Source: Bdellovibrio svalbardensis
GTDB taxonomy: Bacteria; Bdellovibrionota; Bdellovibrionia; Bdellovibrionales; Bdellovibrionaceae
NCBI RefSeq assembly: GCF_029531655.1
Contig: NZ_JANRMI010000002.1
Span: forward strand, 434,001-498,000
Reading direction: 5' to 3'
DNA length: 64,000 nucleotides
Each line of letters starts with the position of its first letter. The stretch's first letter is position 1. Under the pieces are notes generated by a model that saw only the letters and a list, made by a program, of their open reading frames with translations, made no database searches and was not told the origin of the DNA. Position numbers and translations under genes: made by a program. Positions 17,385 through 26,909 of this stretch are shown piece after piece.

Positions 17385-18677
17385 TTAATTGGAAAGTTCG
17401 GCCAATGAGGACAGAACCCGTAAGGTGCTGTTTTTGTTTTTGCCGATCTCAGAACGAATTTCCTCTTTGATATGAGGCAACTGGTCTGATTTTTTGCGCA
17501 TGCGATCGATCAGGACCATCACATCTTCGGCAGAATGAACAACCTGGACAATCATCCCGGAAGAGAAGTTCTTTTTTTGATAAAGCAAAGCTTCACGGTT
17601 GTTCTGATGGAAGGGGCCCACCATGACCGGCAATCCTGCCGCCAAAGCCTCCATGACCGAATGAACTTGTTTTTTGAATGAACCGCCAATGAAGGCCATG
17701 TCAGACCAAGTGTATAATTCCGCCAAGATCCCCACTTGATCTACCAATAGAATACTTCCAGTCGGCCACTCGCTGGTCTTCGAATATCGCACAAAGGGAA
17801 GTCCCGCATCGCTCATTTGTTTTTCGAGTTTTTCCAAATGTGCCGGTGTCGTTTCATGGGGAGCAATAATAGCTTTCATAGCATTGCGTTTAAGCTTTGC
17901 CAGCGCCGGGATAATAATGTTTTCGTCTTCAGGCCAAGTTGAACCTGCGATAAAAACAAATTCATCAGGAGTGGGGATCAACTCGTTTTTGAGAGGTTTT
18001 GGATTTTCAAGGCGATGAAAGACTTGATCAAAACGGGTGTCTCCGCTGACAAAAATCTTCGTATGCAAACCTAGATATTCCAAATTTTTACGATCTTCTT
18101 CAGAAACGCAGTGAATTTCATCGATGTGATTTAAAGAGTACTTGGTAAGATATTTCGTCAGACCTTTGAGGCGGGAGGAGTTGTCTGCAAAGGTTGCTGA
18201 GAACAGGCAGCTTGGAATGTTCTTCTTGGCGACGACCTTTGCCAAGACCGGCCACACGTCTGTTCTGGAGTAGAGAATCGCACGAGGATTCCATTTTGCA
18301 ATAAAGCTATTCAGCAGGAAGTCCAAATCCCACGGCAAAGCAGCCCAAACGTCGACGTCATGCAAACCTTCCAGGATTTTTTTCGCAGAGGGTGATGAGT
18401 AGGTCACAATGATCGGCACGTTAGGATGTTGCTTTTTATATTCGCGAATCACCGGGCGGGCGTACTCAATTTCTCCACTGGCAGCATGAATCCACAGAGG
18501 GCGGGCCAAAGCGACGTCAGCTTCAGAGCCAGGTTTTTTGATTTTATAAAAGCCTTGGTTTTTATCTTCGATCATTTCGCGTATTTTTCCGCCCATGAAG
18601 GGACGAAGAAGTTGCAGCAGAAAATAAGCAAGAGGAACCAAGGTGTATTTATAAAGCCAAAAAACTAACAAACTCAC
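17385..18677 (-). CDS. waaA: 3-deoxy-D-manno-octulosonate (Kdo) transferase-like enzyme
   Basis: 430 residues. The family transfers Kdo from CMP-Kdo to lipid A at the inner-membrane face. Evidence: an N-terminal hydrophobic anchor (FWLYKYTLVPLAYFLLQLL), the acceptor-side motif WIHAASGEIEYARPVI with the conserved Glu, PWDLDFLLNSFIAKWNP, the sugar-nucleotide motif IAGSTWPEDENII, and the GGSFKKQVHSVMEALAAGLPV C-terminal site. The motif is one residue shorter than the usual HAVSVGE form, so a paralogue with another acceptor remains possible. Its start overlaps the end of the GT9 gene by 4 nt (ATGA), so the two form an LPS-core operon. Confidence 0.8.
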   Translation of the reverse strand: MSLLVFWLYKYTLVPLAYFLLQLLRPFMGGKIREMIEDKNQGFYKIKKPGSEADVALARPLWIHAASGEIEYARPVIREYKKQHPNVPIIVTYSSPSAKKILEGLHDVDVWAALPWDLDFLLNSFIAKWNPRAILYSRTDVWPVLAKVVAKKNIPSCLFSATFADNSSRLKGLTKYLTKYSLNHIDEIHCVSEEDRKNLEYLGLHTKIFVSGDTRFDQVFHRLENPKPLKNELIPTPDEFVFIAGSTWPEDENIIIPALAKLKRNAMKAIIAPHETTPAHLEKLEKQMSDAGLPFVRYSKTSEWPTGSILLVDQVGILAELYTWSDMAFIGGSFKKQVHSVMEALAAGLPVMVGPFHQNNREALLYQKKNFSSGMIVQVVHSAEDVMVLIDRMRKKSDQLPHIKEEIRSEIGKNKNSTLRVLSSLAELSN

Positions 18678-19714
18678 GGGCGATCTCCCAAAAGAAGGCG
18701 CAATTGTTCAGCAACTTGAGCTGGTGTGATGTCGACCAGACATTTTTGATATTTTTCTTTATTCACACAAGGGCCCTGGCCATGTTTGCTGCAAGGGCGG
18801 CAGTAAAGATTCAATTCCATGATCTTTGTCGAAGGTCGCGATGGAAAACCAAATGGTGCCGGTCCCATCAGTGCGATAGTTTTTTTGCCAAGTTGTTCAG
18901 CGACATGAAGCAGACCGGTGTCGTTGCTCACGATGGCCTTGGAAAGTCCCACTACGGAGGAGCTCACTTGAAGAGAGCACTTGCCTGCTAAATTAAGAAC
19001 TCGATCTGGGGCAACCGCATGTATGTCCTCGATGAAGGAATCTTCCGGTCCACCCAGCAGAACAAAGCGTTCCCCAGGAAGAAGTTGAATCAGTTCCATC
19101 CAGTACTGCTTGGGCCAACGCTTCAAAAAGAATGCTGCCGAAGGAGCCAATGCAATACTTCCTGCATAGTCACCTAAAACTTCAGCGGCTTTGCGAGTGT
19201 TTTCATCGCTTGGGAATATCTGTGGTGCCGGAGGTGCAATTTTTGAAACTCCCCAGGCTTGCAATGGTTCTAAAAGATCACGTTGTCCAGAGAAGGGCAT
19301 TTCAAAAGTGTTGATGCGAAATTTGAACAGCAAAAGTCTTTTCCAACGACGAATGGATCGGCGAATAAATGTCGGCCCCATTCCCAAGAAACCCAAAGGA
19401 CGAAGGATCCAAACGATTACGCGTGAACGCATGTTGTTGTGGGCGTCATAGATATGCGTGAAATTTTCTGCACGCATTGCCAGAGTCAGTTTCATCAAGC
19501 CCAAGAGACCTGCTTTGCGATCAAACTCCCAAACACGCTTTATATGCGGATGGTTTTTGAGTAAAGGCGCCATGTCTTTACGAGTAATCCAATGAATTTC
19601 TGCGCCAGGGAAAGTCTGCACCAGGGCAGAGGGCACGCTGAGGGTCTGAACCACGTCCCCGAAGCTAGAAAAGCGAATGATTAAAATTTTGGCAGTTTTG
19701 GCGGTGCTTAACAT
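18674..19714 (-). CDS. Glycosyltransferase family 9 (heptosyltransferase-type)
   Basis: 346 residues from the ATG at 19714; a GTG at 19750 is in frame but has no ribosome site. The start AKILIIRFSSFGDVVQTLSV is the GT9 signature, followed by IHWITRKDMAPLL, ALAPSAAFFLKRWP, FVLLGGPED, IVSNDTGLLHVAEQLGKK and ALMGPAPFGFPS. These enzymes add heptose or a related sugar to LPS inner core from an ADP-sugar. Four cysteines near the C-terminus (YCRPCSKHGQGPC...C) match the extra Cys cluster of one GT9 subgroup. Overlaps the Kdo-transferase-like gene by ATGA. Acceptor and exact sugar are not decided. Confidence 0.85.
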   Translation of the reverse strand: MLSTAKTAKILIIRFSSFGDVVQTLSVPSALVQTFPGAEIHWITRKDMAPLLKNHPHIKRVWEFDRKAGLLGLMKLTLAMRAENFTHIYDAHNNMRSRVIVWILRPLGFLGMGPTFIRRSIRRWKRLLLFKFRINTFEMPFSGQRDLLEPLQAWGVSKIAPPAPQIFPSDENTRKAAEVLGDYAGSIALAPSAAFFLKRWPKQYWMELIQLLPGERFVLLGGPEDSFIEDIHAVAPDRVLNLAGKCSLQVSSSVVGLSKAIVSNDTGLLHVAEQLGKKTIALMGPAPFGFPSRPSTKIMELNLYCRPCSKHGQGPCVNKEKYQKCLVDITPAQVAEQLRLLLGDRP

Positions 19715-19837
19715 CCCCAAGATCCTAGCAAGGGCGCCGTAAAAGGTCACATGTTTAAAATCTGGAAAGGGAGGGCGACTTTAAACAGGGCACAACGGGC
19801 ATGAACCTTGATGAATAGGGACCAGATAGGGAGGCCG

Positions 19838-21196
19838 ATGGCTTTCAAGCGATCCCCGGTGGGGACCACAATTTTGGCAGTTTTCGGGGGTGTTCTGACA
19901 CTTCTATTGCCATTATTTGCATCAGCACAAGTCCGTACTGAGATGAAACTCTTCTCAGATTCCTTTATTAGCCCCGAATTTGAGGCCACTCAGAAGACCA
20001 ATTATCAGTTTGTAGGCGCCCAGCTCAAAACCGAGAGTTTTTCTGAGGATGCGCTAAGAATGGATATCGCTGGCGGTGTCGCCATGGGATCTCCTCTCAT
20101 GAACTATTTAAACATCGGCGAATTTTATTATCAGAGCCATCAGAACGCGTCAGAAACCTTCTATATTGGTCGTAAAAAGCTGCTGTGGAATGAACTCGAT
20201 TCGCGTTGGAATCTAGGTGTCTGGCAGCCGGTATTTAAATGGAATCCGCTGGCTCCTGAAGAGCAGGGCCTTTCCGGAATCTTTTGGCAAATCGACAAGC
20301 CTCTTTATACTTTTGTGCTGTTCGGATCTCCATTGTATATCCCCAGTCAGGGGCCGAGTTTCGAGATCGAAGAGGGTGATTTTGCAAAAGGGAATCCATG
20401 GTTCCATCAGCCGCCTCAAAGCGTGCGTATTTGGAATGAAGCGACGAAAATGCAATATCGCTTTGACCAACCCAACACTTCAGAAATCGTTTTGCAAAAT
20501 TCTTACGGAGCTAAGATTGCCTTTGGGGACCCTCAGGGTTTTAGGACGCAGCTGAGCTATCTTTATGGTCCTGATAATGTGTTGGCAATCGGCTATCAGG
20601 GGAGCTTGGATATTTCGACGCTTAAAGGAAATGTGGAGCTTCAGCCCCAGGTATTCTTCCATTCACTCACGGGCGCTGACATGACCTATAAAATCAATCG
20701 TTGGAAGGTCGGCGTGAGCGGTCTGTGGGATCGCCCGGGCAAAGAAAAAATCTTTGATGAGCAATGGAGTCAGCCTCTTTTTGAAGATGCTCTTCTCGTC
20801 AGTCCATTTGTGGAGTGGGATAACGGTCTTTGGGCGGTTAATCTGATGCGCTTGGATATCTTTGGCGGTGAAATCAAAGAGGTGGGTGAGAACCTGGCCA
20901 ACACTCCGTTGACGAATCTTTATCCTTTCCAGCAGGCCAATCAGATTTCATTGATGACCAATTTGGGTATGGGCAAAGGCCAGCGTCTTATTGGTAAACT
21001 CAGCTACACACATTCTGATAAAAATGACTTCCAGTTGATCCGGATTAATACGCGCTATCGCCTCTCTGGTTTGTGGTCTTTCTTTGGCGAAGCTCAAGTG
21101 TTGAAGGCGGGGCCAACCAGCAAGTCGAATGTCAACGATATCGCTCAATTCGCGAACAATGATCGTATGATGTTGGGGGTTTCTTATGCTCTTTAA
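19838..21196 (+). CDS. Outer-membrane beta-barrel protein, first gene of envelope operon
   Basis: 452 residues from the ATG at 19838 (GGGAGG just upstream, signal peptide VLTLLLPLFASAQ follows); starts at 19808 and 19811 are in frame but weaker. The mature protein consists of alternating strands with many aromatic residues (FYIGRKKLLWNELDSRWNLG, LSYLYGPDNVLAIGYQG) and a terminal NDRMMLGVSYAL, i.e. a final strand ending in a C-terminal hydrophobic residue as used for barrel insertion. No known family recognised. It overlaps the following lipoprotein gene by 11 nt, implying coupled synthesis of barrel and lipoprotein. Confidence 0.8.
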   Translation: MAFKRSPVGTTILAVFGGVLTLLLPLFASAQVRTEMKLFSDSFISPEFEATQKTNYQFVGAQLKTESFSEDALRMDIAGGVAMGSPLMNYLNIGEFYYQSHQNASETFYIGRKKLLWNELDSRWNLGVWQPVFKWNPLAPEEQGLSGIFWQIDKPLYTFVLFGSPLYIPSQGPSFEIEEGDFAKGNPWFHQPPQSVRIWNEATKMQYRFDQPNTSEIVLQNSYGAKIAFGDPQGFRTQLSYLYGPDNVLAIGYQGSLDISTLKGNVELQPQVFFHSLTGADMTYKINRWKVGVSGLWDRPGKEKIFDEQWSQPLFEDALLVSPFVEWDNGLWAVNLMRLDIFGGEIKEVGENLANTPLTNLYPFQQANQISLMTNLGMGKGQRLIGKLSYTHSDKNDFQLIRINTRYRLSGLWSFFGEAQVLKAGPTSKSNVNDIAQFANNDRMMLGVSYAL

Positions 21197-23483
21197 GAAA
21201 ACCCTGCAGTTTGTTTTAGTGGGAATTTCCGCGTTGTCTTTGACGGCCTGTACTGATTTTATCAACGGCCAGAAAACAGAACCAGAAGTTCTGAATTTTT
21301 CAAACGACAGATTGTCTTGTTTAAAGCAACTGCCGACGCATTTGAAAGATTTTTCGATTGGCGAGGCAAAAGAAAAAGACATCCGTGGCAGCTTTGATTG
21401 CGCGCGTGATGCTTTGCTGTATTTCAAAAACAAAACCTATGGATCAGTTCCCAATGCCTATACGGTCGATGAAGTTCGAAACTTTTTTGCCAAGTATTTC
21501 TTGAAGGAAAATAATGTTTCTCCAGAGTTCTCCGCCGAACTCATGAAAATTAAAAAGGCTCTTTTAGGGGGCAGCGAAAGTTATATCACCAAGGATGAAA
21601 TTGTTCGTCTGGTGGATTTGTTGGCCATTGTCAGAGACGAAGCGGTTCAGCTTTCGCCGCATATGAAAGTCCTTTTGAACCAGGCGAAGGACAAAGGAAC
21701 AAATTGGGATCAAGTTTCTGCAGCGACGGAGCAGCTGCGTTTTTCTTTCCAGCGATTGCTTGAGAAAACCCAGATCTCGGGTTCTGACTATGGATTTGAA
21801 GATGCCAAGCGTGCGCTTTCAGGTCTTGGTGAGTTCCTCAGAGGATCAGAGCCCTTTGCTCCCTACGAAAAAGCCAAGGAATGGGTGCCATTGGTAGAGT
21901 CCGTTAAAAACATCCTGGTGGGCCGTCGCGCTCAAATGAGTAAGCTCTATCAATGGAAAGAGGGCTTGGACACGGTCATTGATCTTTATGGTCTGGCACT
22001 GAAATATCGCTACGTCATTCAAAATTTGGATTTTGGCAATGCCAATGATATTCATCAGCTCAGTCAGTTCATTGGTCAGGGATTGGATCTGATAGAAAAC
22101 TGTCAGCAGATGAAAAGCGCCGGAGTCATTCCTGCGGAAGATCTCGATCAGTTGATCGAGCAATTGACTCCGTATTTTAAGTTCAGTTTTAAATTGCGTG
22201 AAAGCTCTTTGAAGAAAATCTATCGCATTGTTCTTCTGCGCATGTTGTCTCCGGATCGTAAAGGGGATTCGCGTGGGTTTGCGGGATTGGAAAAGGCCCA
22301 TATCGCAGCCTTGCGCCGCGAGTTTAATATTTGGCGCATGGATCAAAGCTTTATCGACTTGGCGAAGATGGACGAAAAAAGCCAAACGATTTCGCAAAAA
22401 GATCTGCTGGAAAGATATAACGACTTCAACAAGAGCTTCGTGATTGAAAAGGGTATTACGTCCAATCCCTTGGAGCAGATGGCTTTGGATCAGTCATGGG
22501 ATGATTTCGGTCAGATTCTGAAGTCACCGATTCTGGTTAATTACAACGAGAAGGGTCGTATTATCGAGGCGACCAATCCTTCAAGTTACGGAGTGACTTG
22601 GAAGTCGCTGACAAAAACCAACTTGATGCGTGGAATTGCTCGCATGTTGATGCTTGGTTATGGAGAGAACACGGCGGGCAAGCTGTCAGATGCGCGAATG
22701 AGCAAAGCTGGGTTGATTGCCTGGTACGAGGAATTTAATGAAATTGGTTTGGATATTAAAGCCTTCGATCCTCGTTCAGGGAATTCTGGCTCGCGTAGCT
22801 TCTTGGAAGCGAACTTTTTCACGTTCAGTGGCAATGGTGACCAATGGATGGACCAACGTGAAACTTTTGAATTTGTGAGTCTGTTATTTAGCGCCGGTCT
22901 GTCATCCAGCGATGATATTCGGAAGGGCATGATCGCTTGTGAAGTTTCGCAAAAAGATATTTTTGGATATGCGTATCTTAAAGAAAGTTGTTTTAAAAAG
23001 CAGTTCAGAACGAACTTCTCATTCTATTTTGACAATATGCCATGGATGGGGAAATTCGTTAAAGGATTGAATGATAAGGACTATGACGAGTTCTACAACT
23101 ATTTGAAGAGTTCTGCAGTGATGCCGGATCAAAAAGTTGGTTTGATTGAAACAGCCAATATCCGCACGATGGTGACGATTCTTCACTATGTGGAGTCGAT
23201 TATGATAACTTACGACCTGGATCGAAACCAAACTTTGTCCTTGGATGAGGTTTACGCAGCTGCTCCAAGGTTTATGTCTTTCTTTAAGACGGTCAGCCCT
23301 ACGCAGTATGAATTCATCATTGAAGAGGGATTTGCCTATTTAGTATTCAAAGGCAGCATGCCGGGCCTGGGAGGCCTGACGGGCTTCCAGGTCACGAAGC
23401 ATTTTGTCGATGAAGCGACCCGTAAAGATATCCTGAGACTGTTCGGAACCTTGAAGGAGCAATTGAACAAGGTGCCAAACTAA
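21186..23483 (+). CDS. Large lipoprotein with EF-hand-like calcium loops
   Basis: 765 residues. Lipobox LSLTAC ends a short signal peptide. The mature protein is mainly helical. A good EF-hand loop lies at residues 677-688 (DLDRNQTLSLDE: acidic or polar residues at positions 1, 3, 5, 9 and Glu at 12), and a weaker one occurs earlier (SGNGDQWMDQRE). Cysteines recur through the chain. It is the middle gene of a barrel / lipoprotein / barrel-like set (19838-24561), with an 11-nt overlap at the 5' end. Calcium binding at the outer membrane is inferred from the loops. No family name can be given. Confidence 0.8.
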   Translation: MLFKKTLQFVLVGISALSLTACTDFINGQKTEPEVLNFSNDRLSCLKQLPTHLKDFSIGEAKEKDIRGSFDCARDALLYFKNKTYGSVPNAYTVDEVRNFFAKYFLKENNVSPEFSAELMKIKKALLGGSESYITKDEIVRLVDLLAIVRDEAVQLSPHMKVLLNQAKDKGTNWDQVSAATEQLRFSFQRLLEKTQISGSDYGFEDAKRALSGLGEFLRGSEPFAPYEKAKEWVPLVESVKNILVGRRAQMSKLYQWKEGLDTVIDLYGLALKYRYVIQNLDFGNANDIHQLSQFIGQGLDLIENCQQMKSAGVIPAEDLDQLIEQLTPYFKFSFKLRESSLKKIYRIVLLRMLSPDRKGDSRGFAGLEKAHIAALRREFNIWRMDQSFIDLAKMDEKSQTISQKDLLERYNDFNKSFVIEKGITSNPLEQMALDQSWDDFGQILKSPILVNYNEKGRIIEATNPSSYGVTWKSLTKTNLMRGIARMLMLGYGENTAGKLSDARMSKAGLIAWYEEFNEIGLDIKAFDPRSGNSGSRSFLEANFFTFSGNGDQWMDQRETFEFVSLLFSAGLSSSDDIRKGMIACEVSQKDIFGYAYLKESCFKKQFRTNFSFYFDNMPWMGKFVKGLNDKDYDEFYNYLKSSAVMPDQKVGLIETANIRTMVTILHYVESIMITYDLDRNQTLSLDEVYAAAPRFMSFFKTVSPTQYEFIIEEGFAYLVFKGSMPGLGGLTGFQVTKHFVDEATRKDILRLFGTLKEQLNKVPN

Positions 23484-23499
23484 GCTATCGTCGGGGCAC

Positions 23500-24561
23500 A
23501 TGAAGGCCTTAGTTCTTTTAATTTTATCAATTCCACAGCTTCTTTGGGCGTCAGCTTACACTGATGACGAAGTGGTATTGCCTTTGGAAGACAAAAATCC
23601 TCCCGAACTGGTCATTAAAGATGCAAGGTCCCGGGCACGCATTGAGGCCATTCTGGACAGCAAAAGATTGAAAGCAATCAGTTACAATCCTGACTGGTAT
23701 CCAGGCGAAGTGGTTTTTTTGGAATCCCAATCGCCGGGAACAGGTGTGATTGCGTTTGTGGAAATTAAGGATATTCTGGGCCGTCCCGATGGTTCTTATG
23801 AATTGATCGGCGAGTTGCTGCGCCAGTCCCGCGCCAATTTAGTTCAAGTCGGTGATCAGCTTTTGCATATCGATCTTTCCTCTGACAATCCGAAATACAA
23901 AGGCAGCACTGACTTGATGGTTCGGAAAAGATCGCCTTTGGTTTCTGGGAAATACAAGCCTTTGATCACTCAAGGTGTGTCTGTCGGTGATACGGCGGAA
24001 ACTTTATGGGAAAATGAGTACCTCATTACTTGGTACGGACAAATTAAATACGGCTTGAAAGATTGGGCGACAATTGAAACTGTTGTGCCAGCTTACCTGT
24101 GGGGGGCCTACAATGCCTCTGCAAAATTCAGAGTCTATCAGTCCAATGCCACGATTGTTTCCATGGGCCCGAATTTCGCGCGCATTCCTTCGGAAGATAA
24201 ATCGACACTCAATCTGAATTTCTATTGGGATTCGATCTCTTCTGAAAGCACTCTTTCACATACTTTCTTCACTTTGGCGCTTTTGACTTTCGAATCTGCC
24301 GAGGATGCGACGGCCATCAAGTCATTGGGGACGAGTTCCTTTCAGACTGGTTATGAGTTCATCATGCCGAATTGGGACCGGGTTCTGTTGGGACCGACCT
24401 ATAATTTCGAGAAGAAAGCAGTCGGGGGTTATTTGACCTATGTGAAAATATGGGATCGCTTCCACGGAAGTCTTTCCGTGAACTCGACCAACGTTTCTTC
24501 TTTCAAATTATCGCCTGTTGATGGTTACTATTTCTCATTTGATGCGTACTGGAGATTCTAA
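23500..24561 (+). CDS. Secreted, probably outer-membrane, protein
   Basis: 353 residues with a signal peptide (LVLLILSIPQLLWASA). Residues about 35-140 form a soluble N-terminal part (ARSRARIEAILDSKRLKAI, YPGEVVFLESQSPG, VQVGDQLLHIDL). From about 165 the sequence is strand-rich (YLITWYGQIKYGLKDWATIE, LGPTYNFEKKAVGGYLTYV) and ends in GYYFSFDAYWRF, a terminal aromatic strand typical of barrels. It lies 16 nt after the EF-hand lipoprotein and 2 nt before the methyltransferase gene. Unrecognised family; probably part of one envelope assembly with its two upstream neighbours. Confidence 0.75.
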   Translation: MKALVLLILSIPQLLWASAYTDDEVVLPLEDKNPPELVIKDARSRARIEAILDSKRLKAISYNPDWYPGEVVFLESQSPGTGVIAFVEIKDILGRPDGSYELIGELLRQSRANLVQVGDQLLHIDLSSDNPKYKGSTDLMVRKRSPLVSGKYKPLITQGVSVGDTAETLWENEYLITWYGQIKYGLKDWATIETVVPAYLWGAYNASAKFRVYQSNATIVSMGPNFARIPSEDKSTLNLNFYWDSISSESTLSHTFFTLALLTFESAEDATAIKSLGTSSFQTGYEFIMPNWDRVLLGPTYNFEKKAVGGYLTYVKIWDRFHGSLSVNSTNVSSFKLSPVDGYYFSFDAYWRF

Positions 24562-24563
24562 GA

Positions 24564-25781
24564 GTGAACAAGTTTTTCGTCTCGACACCTCTAGGTTATG
24601 AATTAAGCACCCTTGCTGAAATGAAGGAATGCTGGCCTTATCTATTGGGAAAAGATTCAAAAACTCACTCGTTGCCATTTCCTGAAGTTGAAGTTCTACA
24701 AGGCGGGTTGGAGTTCGAAACGGATTTGTTCGCGGCCTTACAATTGAATTTCTTTTTGAAAACAGCCAATCGCGTTTTGTTGCGTATGACGTCGTTTCGC
24801 ACGAAGGATTTGCCGAAATTCTATCAGAAATTTAAAGCGCTTCCTTGGCGCGAATATCTTCCTCACAGTCATGTGGAATGGGAAGTGGCCGCGCAAAAAA
24901 GCCGTCTGAATAACGAAAAACGTTTGCAGGAAAGTGCTGAAAAAGCTCTGCACGAATTGTTTGGTACGAAGGCAGGTTCAACTAGTCAGACTCCCTGTGC
25001 TGCGATTTATATTCGCATGGAAGATGATCTTTGCACGATCAGCTTGGACTCCACCGGGGAGCATCTTCACAAGCGCGGCTGGTCTGTCTTGAAAGGGGAA
25101 GCTCCTCTTCGTGAAACGATTGCGGCTTATCTGATTAAAGAAATGATCGGTGAGGCGACCCCGGCTGAGTTGCAACAGGTGACTCTGTTCGACCCTATGA
25201 TGGGGGCGGGAACATTCCTAACCGAAGCTCGCAGTCTTTGGCAGGGGCAGTTCCAGCGTCCTTATTCCTTCCAAAACTGGAAGAAGACGCCAAAACTATT
25301 TCAATCACCGAGTTTCGTTTTCAATTACGACTTACCCAAATCCGCAGTGTTTAAGGCCTTCATCGGTATGGACATCGAAGAGAAAATGCTCACGGTAGTC
25401 CGTGAAAACTATCAAGAAGTGGAAAAGCAGATCAAGGCTCAGGAAAAGGACAAGTTCCAAGCGGTGCCTTTGCAGGTCTATCTTCAGGATTCCTTGCAGG
25501 TCTACCACCAGGATTCATTGAAGGGCTCCAAATTAAGTGGCGAGCCCCTTTGGATGATCGTAAACCCTCCTTATGGAGAACGCCTGTCTGGGGCCGGCTT
25601 GGGAGGCCTTAAAGGCCTTGCGGAGGGCTTCTGTGGTCTGTATCAGCCGCAAAAGATCGGTATCTTGTTCCCGGAGCGTGAAAAGCTCAGTGCGGCGCCC
25701 AAGGGCTATCTTATTGAAAAAGAGCTTAAAATCAATAATGGCGGTCTGCGCTGCCTGTTCACTCTTTTGACACGTCTGTAA
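24564..25781 (+). CDS. THUMP/UPF0020-type RNA guanine-N2 methyltransferase
   Basis: 405 residues, GTG start. The family (RlmL N-terminal half / YpsC) methylates a guanine of 23S rRNA using SAM. The N-terminal THUMP-like part ends in STGEHLHKRGW, a diagnostic segment. The Rossmann part has FDPMMGAGTFLTEA (SAM-binding loop) and the catalytic NPPYGERL. A duplicated stretch, LQVYLQDSLQVYHQDSL, follows about residue 300. It begins 2 nt after the upstream envelope gene, so it is co-transcribed although functionally unrelated. The exact target base is not certain. Confidence 0.85.
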   Translation: MNKFFVSTPLGYELSTLAEMKECWPYLLGKDSKTHSLPFPEVEVLQGGLEFETDLFAALQLNFFLKTANRVLLRMTSFRTKDLPKFYQKFKALPWREYLPHSHVEWEVAAQKSRLNNEKRLQESAEKALHELFGTKAGSTSQTPCAAIYIRMEDDLCTISLDSTGEHLHKRGWSVLKGEAPLRETIAAYLIKEMIGEATPAELQQVTLFDPMMGAGTFLTEARSLWQGQFQRPYSFQNWKKTPKLFQSPSFVFNYDLPKSAVFKAFIGMDIEEKMLTVVRENYQEVEKQIKAQEKDKFQAVPLQVYLQDSLQVYHQDSLKGSKLSGEPLWMIVNPPYGERLSGAGLGGLKGLAEGFCGLYQPQKIGILFPEREKLSAAPKGYLIEKELKINNGGLRCLFTLLTRL

Positions 25782-25864
25782 AATTTTAGGAATTGGTTAG
25801 AATTGGGGGGCAATTGGACTTAGCCCCTAGAAGTTTGCAGGATTTCCATGTAGATTCCTGACCC

Positions 25865-26812
25865 ATGAAAACAAGCAAATTACTTTCTGCCTTTTTTATT
25901 TCGTCCCTTCTTGGTTTTACAGCCTGTACTCCTCGTGATGTGAAGGTTGTCGATGACAACACTCGTTTGAAAATCAATTCGAAAAAATCAGGCGGAGGCC
26001 CAAGATCACAAAGCGGTGATTTCAGTTTGGGTAATTATGCTTTGTCTTCTTTCCTGATGGAAAAACAAATCGAAGCGGTGGAATTGGTGAAGTTGGCAAC
26101 AGGCAGTGCTGAAGCAACCAAAACTCAATTCGGAGTGACTGCTTTGGAAGACGGCGCAGATGGTTCTAAGAATGCAACGATCACATCTTCAAAAGATATT
26201 CTTGAATACACTTCTGATGGTGCTGGCTGGAAAGCAAAAGTTAATAAAACGTTGAATGTCAGCTACACGTTGAAAGACGGATCTTTAGAGACGTTGAAGG
26301 CTTCCGGCACCAACGTTAAATCGTCCGTGGATTCTTCAGATGCACAAAGAACTTACGTGAATCTTGTTGAAAGCAATTATTCATTGTCAGTGGGTCCTGC
26401 AGACAAGGCAGAAAACCTGAAAATTGAATTGAAGTCAGATGGCTCTATCAGCGGTGCTAAAGGTGGAAAGAACATTCCAAACGCTGTAACGATCTCTGTG
26501 ACTTTGGTGGTTGATAAAGCTTCTTTGGCAACTCAGGACGTGAAGATCATCAGCACGACGGCAGCGATGACTTATCCAGGACCAAATGGCAAAGTGTTCA
26601 ATTCAAATCTTGATGGTGGCAACCTGACTTTGAAAGCTGACGGCCTTTGCAACGTTCTTTCAGGAACTGTGACAGCGAGTGCTGGTCCTAAGAACAAATA
26701 CTCTGTGACTTTCGACGGCGAGCAAATCAGCATCGCCGGCAAATGGAGCAAGACTTTGGCGACTTGTGGAAAACGCCCAACAGTTGATTTGGGTCGTTTG
26801 CAAGTCTACTAG
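25865..26812 (+). CDS. Secreted lipoprotein of unknown function
   Basis: 315 residues with lipobox GFTAC after a short signal peptide. The mature part is beta-rich and Ser/Thr/Lys-rich, with SKKSGGGPRSQSGDFSLGNY near the N-terminus and a single Cys pair near the C-terminus (LCNVLSG, LATCGKR) that could form a disulfide. No known domain recognised. The stop codon falls inside a 25-nt tandem duplication and a strong bidirectional terminator follows, so the gene is its own unit. Confidence 0.75.
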   Translation: MKTSKLLSAFFISSLLGFTACTPRDVKVVDDNTRLKINSKKSGGGPRSQSGDFSLGNYALSSFLMEKQIEAVELVKLATGSAEATKTQFGVTALEDGADGSKNATITSSKDILEYTSDGAGWKAKVNKTLNVSYTLKDGSLETLKASGTNVKSSVDSSDAQRTYVNLVESNYSLSVGPADKAENLKIELKSDGSISGAKGGKNIPNAVTISVTLVVDKASLATQDVKIISTTAAMTYPGPNGKVFNSNLDGGNLTLKADGLCNVLSGTVTASAGPKNKYSVTFDGEQISIAGKWSKTLATCGKRPTVDLGRLQVY

Positions 26813-26856
26813 AAGTAGACATCTAGTGTGATACTAGAAGTAGACATCTAGGGTGA
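26807..26856. repeat. 25-nt tandem duplication across the stop codon
   Basis: TACTAGAAGTAGACATCTAG plus five bases at 26807-26831 is repeated at 26832-26856 with one base difference (T versus G in the terminal TGTGA/GGGTGA part). The first copy contains the lipoprotein stop codon. GTCTACT-AGA-AGTAGAC at the junction forms a small hairpin. Confidence 0.75.
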
Positions 26857-26872
26857 TACTGATTTAAATAAT

Positions 26873-26902
26873 AAAAAAGGCCGCTCTTTAGCGGCCTTTT
26901 TT
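26873..26902. terminator. Bidirectional intrinsic terminator
   Basis: AAAAAAGGCCGC, loop TCTTTA, GCGGCCTTTTTT: a 12-bp perfect stem with A-run and T-run on its two sides. It lies between the rightward lipoprotein and the leftward EEP gene ending at 26910 and can stop both. Confidence 0.9.
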
Positions 26903-26909
26903 ATTTGTA

